Under the pieces are notes generated by a model. It searched no databases. It worked only from the letters and a program-made list of their open reading frames with translations, and was not told the origin of the DNA. From Cladorhizidae sp. MBARI D1340-BT2 (lineage: Eukaryota > Porifera > Demospongiae > Poecilosclerida > Cladorhizidae): a stretch of 64,000 nt of DNA. The position numbers were made by a program, and so were the translations under genes. The stretch's first letter is position 1; every line of letters begins with the position of its first letter. This document shows positions 59,401 through 64,000 of this stretch, one piece after another. Location of the stretch: NCBI GenBank assembly GCA_028752905.1, contig JAQNBH010000011.1:18941909-19005908 (forward strand), in the 5' to 3' direction.

Positions 59401-62400
59401 TCATGCCAAGAACTCTGGTGTGCATCAAGCCATGAACTCTGGTGTGCATAAAGCCATGAACTCGGGTGTGCTTCTAACCATAAACTCTGGTGTGCATCAA
59501 GCTATGAACTCGGGTGTGCATCAAGCCATGACTTCGGGTGGGCAGCAAGTGATGAACTCTATGAACTCTGGTGTGCATCAAGCCATGAACTATGGTGTGT
59601 ATCAAAACATGAATTCTGGTGTCAGTAACCATGAACTCCATATCAAGCTATGCACTCTGGTGTGTATCAAGCCATGAACTCTGGTGGATATCAAGATATG
59701 AACACTGGTCTGTATCAAGCTATTAATTCTGTGGTGTAGCAAAACATGAACTCTGGTGTGTAGCAAGTCATGAACTCTGGTGTGTAGCAGTCTCATGAAC
59801 TCTGTATTAAGCCATGAACACTGGTGTGTGTCAAGCCATGAACTCTGGTGTGCATCAAGCCAATGAACTTTGGTGTGCATCAAGCCATGAACTAAGGTGT
59901 GCATCAAGCCATGAACAACTCTGGTGTATATCAAGCCATGAACTCTGGCATGCTTCAAACCATGAACTCTGTTGTGCATCAAGCCATGAACTCTGGTGTG
60001 CATCAAGCCATGAACTTTGGTTTGCATAAAGCCATGAACTCTGGTGTGTAGCAAGCCATGAATCTGACGTGCAGCAAGCCATGAACTCTGGCATGTATCA
60101 AGCCATGAACTCTGGTGTTTCAAGCCATGAAATCTGGTATGTAGCAAGACATTAACTCTGGTGTGCATCAAGCCATGAACTCGGGTGTGCAACAAGCCAT
60201 GAACTCTAGTTTGCATCAAGCCATGAACACATGTGTACATCAAGCTATGAACACTGGAATGCAGCAACCTATGAACTCTGATGTGTATCAAGCTATCAAA
60301 TCTGATATGTAGCAAGACATGAACTCTGGTGTGCAGCAAGCCATAAACTCTGGTATGCTTCAAGCCATGAAATTTGGTGTGCATCAAGCCAAGAACTCTG
60401 GTGGGTATGAAGCTATGAACTCTGGTGTGTAGCAAGCCATGAACTCTGGCGTGCAGCAAGCCATTAACTTTGGCATGCATCAAGCCATGAACTCAGGTGT
60501 GTATCAAGCTATGAACTCTGGACTGGAGTAAAACATGAACTCTGATGTGCATCAAGGCATGAACTCGGATGTGTATCAAGCTATGAACTCTGGTGTGTAG
60601 CAAGACATGCACTCTGGTGTATAACAGTCATGAACTCTGTATCAAGCCATGAACTCTGGTGTCTTATGCCATGAATTCTGGAGTGTGTCAAGCCATGAAC
60701 TCTGGTTTGCATCAACCAATGAACTCTGGTGTGCATCAAGCAATGAACTCTGGTGTGCATCAAGCCAAGAACAACTCTAGTGTACATCAAGTCATGAACT
60801 GTGGTGTGCATCAAACCATGAACTCTCGTGTGCATCAAGCCATGAACTATGGTGTGCATCAAGCCATGAACTTTGGTTTGCATCAAGCCATGAACTCTGG
60901 TGGGTATCAAGCCATGAACTATGGTGTGTAGCAAGCCATGAATTCTGAAGTGCAGCAAGCCATGAAGTCTGGCATGCATCAAGCAATAAACTCTGGTGTG
61001 TATCAAGCTATGAACTCTGGTGGTTAGCAAGTCATGAACTCTGGTGTTGTGTACCAGTCATGAACTCTGTATCAAGCCATGAACTCAGGTGTATCAAGCT
61101 ATGAACTCTGGTGTGGGTCAAGCCATGAACTCTGGTGTGCATCAAGCCATAAACTCTGGTGTGTATCAAGCTATGAACTCTGGTGTGTAACAAGACATGA
61201 ACTCTGGTGTATAGCATTCATGAACGCTGTTTCAAGCCATGAACTCTGGTGTATCAAGACATGAACTCTGGTGTGTGTCAAGCCATGAACTCTGGTGTGC
61301 ATCCAGCCATGAACTCTGGTGTGTATCAAGCTATTAACTCTGGTGTGCATCAATCCATGAACTCTGGTGTGCATCAAGCCATGAAATCTGGTGTGCAGCA
61401 AGCGATGAACTCTATGAACTCTGGTGTGCATCAAACCATGAATTCTGGTGTGTATCGAACTATGAACTCTGGTGTGTATCAACCTTGGACTCTGGTGTGC
61501 ATCATGCCAAGAACTCTGGTGTGCATCAAGTCATGAACTCTGGTGTGCATCAAGCCATGAACTCGGGTGTGCTTCTAACCATAAACTCTGGTGTGCATCA
61601 AGCTATAAACTCGGGTGTGCATCAAGCCATGACTTCGGGTGGGCAGCAAGCGATGAACTCTATGAACTCTGGTGTGCATCAAGCCATGCACTCTGGTGTG
61701 TATCACGCCATGAACTCTGGTGTGTATCACAGCATGAACTCGGATGTGTATCAAGCTATGAACTCTGGTGTGTAGCAAGACATGCCCTCTGGTGTGCATG
61801 AAGGCATGAACTCGGATGTGTATCAAGCTATGAACTCTGGTGTATATCAGTCATGAACTCTGTATCAAGCCATGAACTCTGGTGTCTTATGCCATGAACT
61901 CTGGAGTTTGTCAAGCCATGAACTCTGGTGTGCATCAAGTGATGAACTCTGGTGTGCATCAAGCCATGAACTCTGGTGTGCATCAACCCATGAACTCTGG
62001 TGTGCATCAACCCATGAACTCTGGTATGCATCAAGCCATGAATTCTGGTGTGCATCAAGCCATTAACTTTGGTTTCCATCAAGCCATGAAGTCTGGCATG
62101 CATCAAGCAATAAACTCTGGTGTGTATCAAGCTATGAACTATGGTGGTTAGCAAGTCATGAACTCTGGTGTGTAGCAGTCATGAACTCTGTATCAAGACA
62201 TGAACTCTGGTCTATCAAGCTATGAACTCTGGTGTGGGTCAAGCCATGAACTCTGTTGTGCATCAAGCCATGAACTCTGGTGTGCATGAAGCCATGAACT
62301 TTGGTTTGCATAAAGCCATGAACTCTGGTGTGTAGCAAGCCATGAATCTGATGTGCAGCAAGCCATGAACTCTGGCATGTATCAAGCCATGAACTCTGGT

Positions 62401-64000
62401 GTTTCAAGCCATGAAATCTGGTGTGTAGCAAGACATTAACTCTGGTGTGCATCAAGCCATGAACTCGGGTGTGCAACAAGCCATGAACTCTAGTTTGCAT
62501 CAAGCCATTAACACATGTGTACATCAAGCTATGAACAGTGGAATGCAGCAACCTATGAACTCTGATGTGTATCAAGCTATGAAATCTGGTGTGTAGCAAG
62601 ACATGAACTCTGGTGTGCAGCAAGCCATAAACTCTGGTATGCTTCAAGCCATGAAATTTGGTGTGCATCAAGCCAAGAACTCTGGTGGGTATGAAGCTAT
62701 GAACTCTGGTGTGTAGCAAGCCATGAACTCTGGCGTGCAGCAAGCCATTAACTTTGGCATGCATCAAGCCATGAAATCAGGTGTGTATCAAGCTATGAAC
62801 TCTGGGGTGTAGTAAAACATGAACTCTGGTGTGCATCAAGCCATGAAATCTGGTGTGCAGCAAGCGATGAACTCTATGAACTGTGGTGTGCATCAAGCCA
62901 TGAATTCTGGTGTTTATCGAACTATGAACTCTGGTGTGTATCAAGCCTTGCACTCTGGTGTGCATCATGCCAAGAACTCTGGTGTGCATCAAGCCATGAA
63001 CTCTGGTGTGCATAAAGCCACGAACTCGGGTGTGCTTCTAACCATAAACTCTGGTGTGCATCAAGCTATGAACTCGGGTGTGCATCAAGCCATGACTTCG
63101 GGTGGGCAGCAAGTGATGAACTCTATGAACTCTGGTGTGCATCAAGCCATGAACTATGGTGTGTATCAAGACATGAATTCTGGTGTCAGTAACCATGAAC
63201 TCCATATCAAGCTATGCACTCTGGTGTGTATCAAGCCATGAACTCTGGTGGATATCAAGATATGAACACTGGTCTGTATCAAGCTATTAATTCTGTGGTG
63301 TAGCAAAACATGAACTCTGGTGTGTAGCAAGTCATGAACTCTGGTGTGTAGCAGTCTCATGAACTCTGTATTAAGCCATGAACACTGGTGTGTGTCAAGC
63401 CATGAACTCTGGTGTGCATCAAGCCAATGAACTTTGGTGTGCATCAAGCCATGAACTAAGGTGTGCATCAAGCCATGAACAACTCTGGTGTATATCAAGC
63501 CATGAACTCTGGCGTGCATCAAACCATGAACTCTGGTATGCATCAAGCTATGAACTTTGGTTTGCATAAAGCCATGAACTCTGGTGTGTAGCAAGCCATG
63601 AAACTGACGTGCAGCAAGCCATGAACTCTGGCATGTATCAAGCCATGAACTCTGGTGTTTCAAGCCATGAAATCTGGTGTGTAGCAAGACATTAACTCTG
63701 GTGTGCATCAAGCCATGAACTCGGGTGTGCAACAAGCCATGAACTCTAGTTTGCATCAAGCCATTAACACATGTGTACATCAAGCTATGAACAGTGGAAT
63801 GCAGCAACCTATGAACTCTGATGTGTATCAAGCTATGAAATCTGGTGTGTAGCAAGACATGAACTCTGGTGTGCAGCAAGCCATAAACTCTGGTATGCTT
63901 CAAGCCATGAAATTTGGTGTGCATCAAGCCAAGAACTCTGGTGGGTATGAAGCTATGAACTCTGGTGTGTAGCAAGCCATGAACTATGGCGTGCAGCAAG
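56494..64000 (+). repeat. 24-bp minisatellite array 2 (runs off the window)
   Basis: Same 24-bp family, starting at the same LINE junction as array 1. Its variant order aligns register by register with array 1: 57062 with 11861 or 13141, 58342 with 14421, 59622 with 15701, 63186 with 19268. It has three 1280-bp registers where array 1 has four. A local duplication of about 300 bp lies near 56770-57066. It lacks most of array 1's 9400-11840 stretch. Continues past 64000. Confidence 0.95.

Overview
The window is metazoan-type, AT-rich, repeat-dominated nuclear DNA. There are no operons, and it holds decayed copies of many eukaryotic transposon superfamilies (Merlin, hAT, piggyBac-like, Ty3/gypsy, a CR1/L2-like LINE, Penelope-type hammerhead repeats), MITEs, satellites and a few exon-like segments with good splice signals. 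An invertebrate such as a sponge or cnidarian fits the repeat mix, but nothing here fixes the species.

Layout. Bases 1-9036 and 47476-56493 are two direct copies of one segment, about 47.46 kb apart. By eye they differ at only some 20-30 small sites. Each copy carries, in order: a 1.7-kb DNA transposon with perfect 26-bp terminal inverted repeats, a degenerate hammerhead repeat, a broken Merlin transposase, and a decayed LINE on the minus strand. In both copies the LINE abuts a very large 24-bp minisatellite (9037-23477, about 600 units; 56494 to the window end). The minisatellite has a 1280-bp higher-order repeat and a roughly 3.5-kb super-repeat, and the two arrays differ in higher-order copy number.

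The single-copy part (23478-47475) holds MITEs, gypsy fragments, a 27-bp minisatellite, a hammerhead motif with an intact core fused to a gypsy RNase H fragment, a 1.8-kb (AAT)n tract, and a degenerate satellite of roughly 165-bp monomers with a clean 632-bp piggyBac-like insertion at TTAA. It also has a 0.5-kb dispersed repeat pair, a hAT pseudogene and a 34-bp minisatellite whose units each hold a small hairpin.

Host genes are barely visible. The best candidate is the 3' end of a plus-strand gene for a single-pass membrane protein: three exon-like segments (37487-37568, 41347-41387, 41978-42246) with compatible intron phases encode a transmembrane helix, a short basic juxtamembrane segment and an acidic cytoplasmic tail ending in a stop. 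A second transmembrane exon (28233-28339) lies on the minus strand. No complete host gene, RNA gene of standard type, CRISPR array or bacterial-type system was found. The long open frames inside the minisatellite and the AAT tract follow from their repeat arithmetic and are not annotated as genes.
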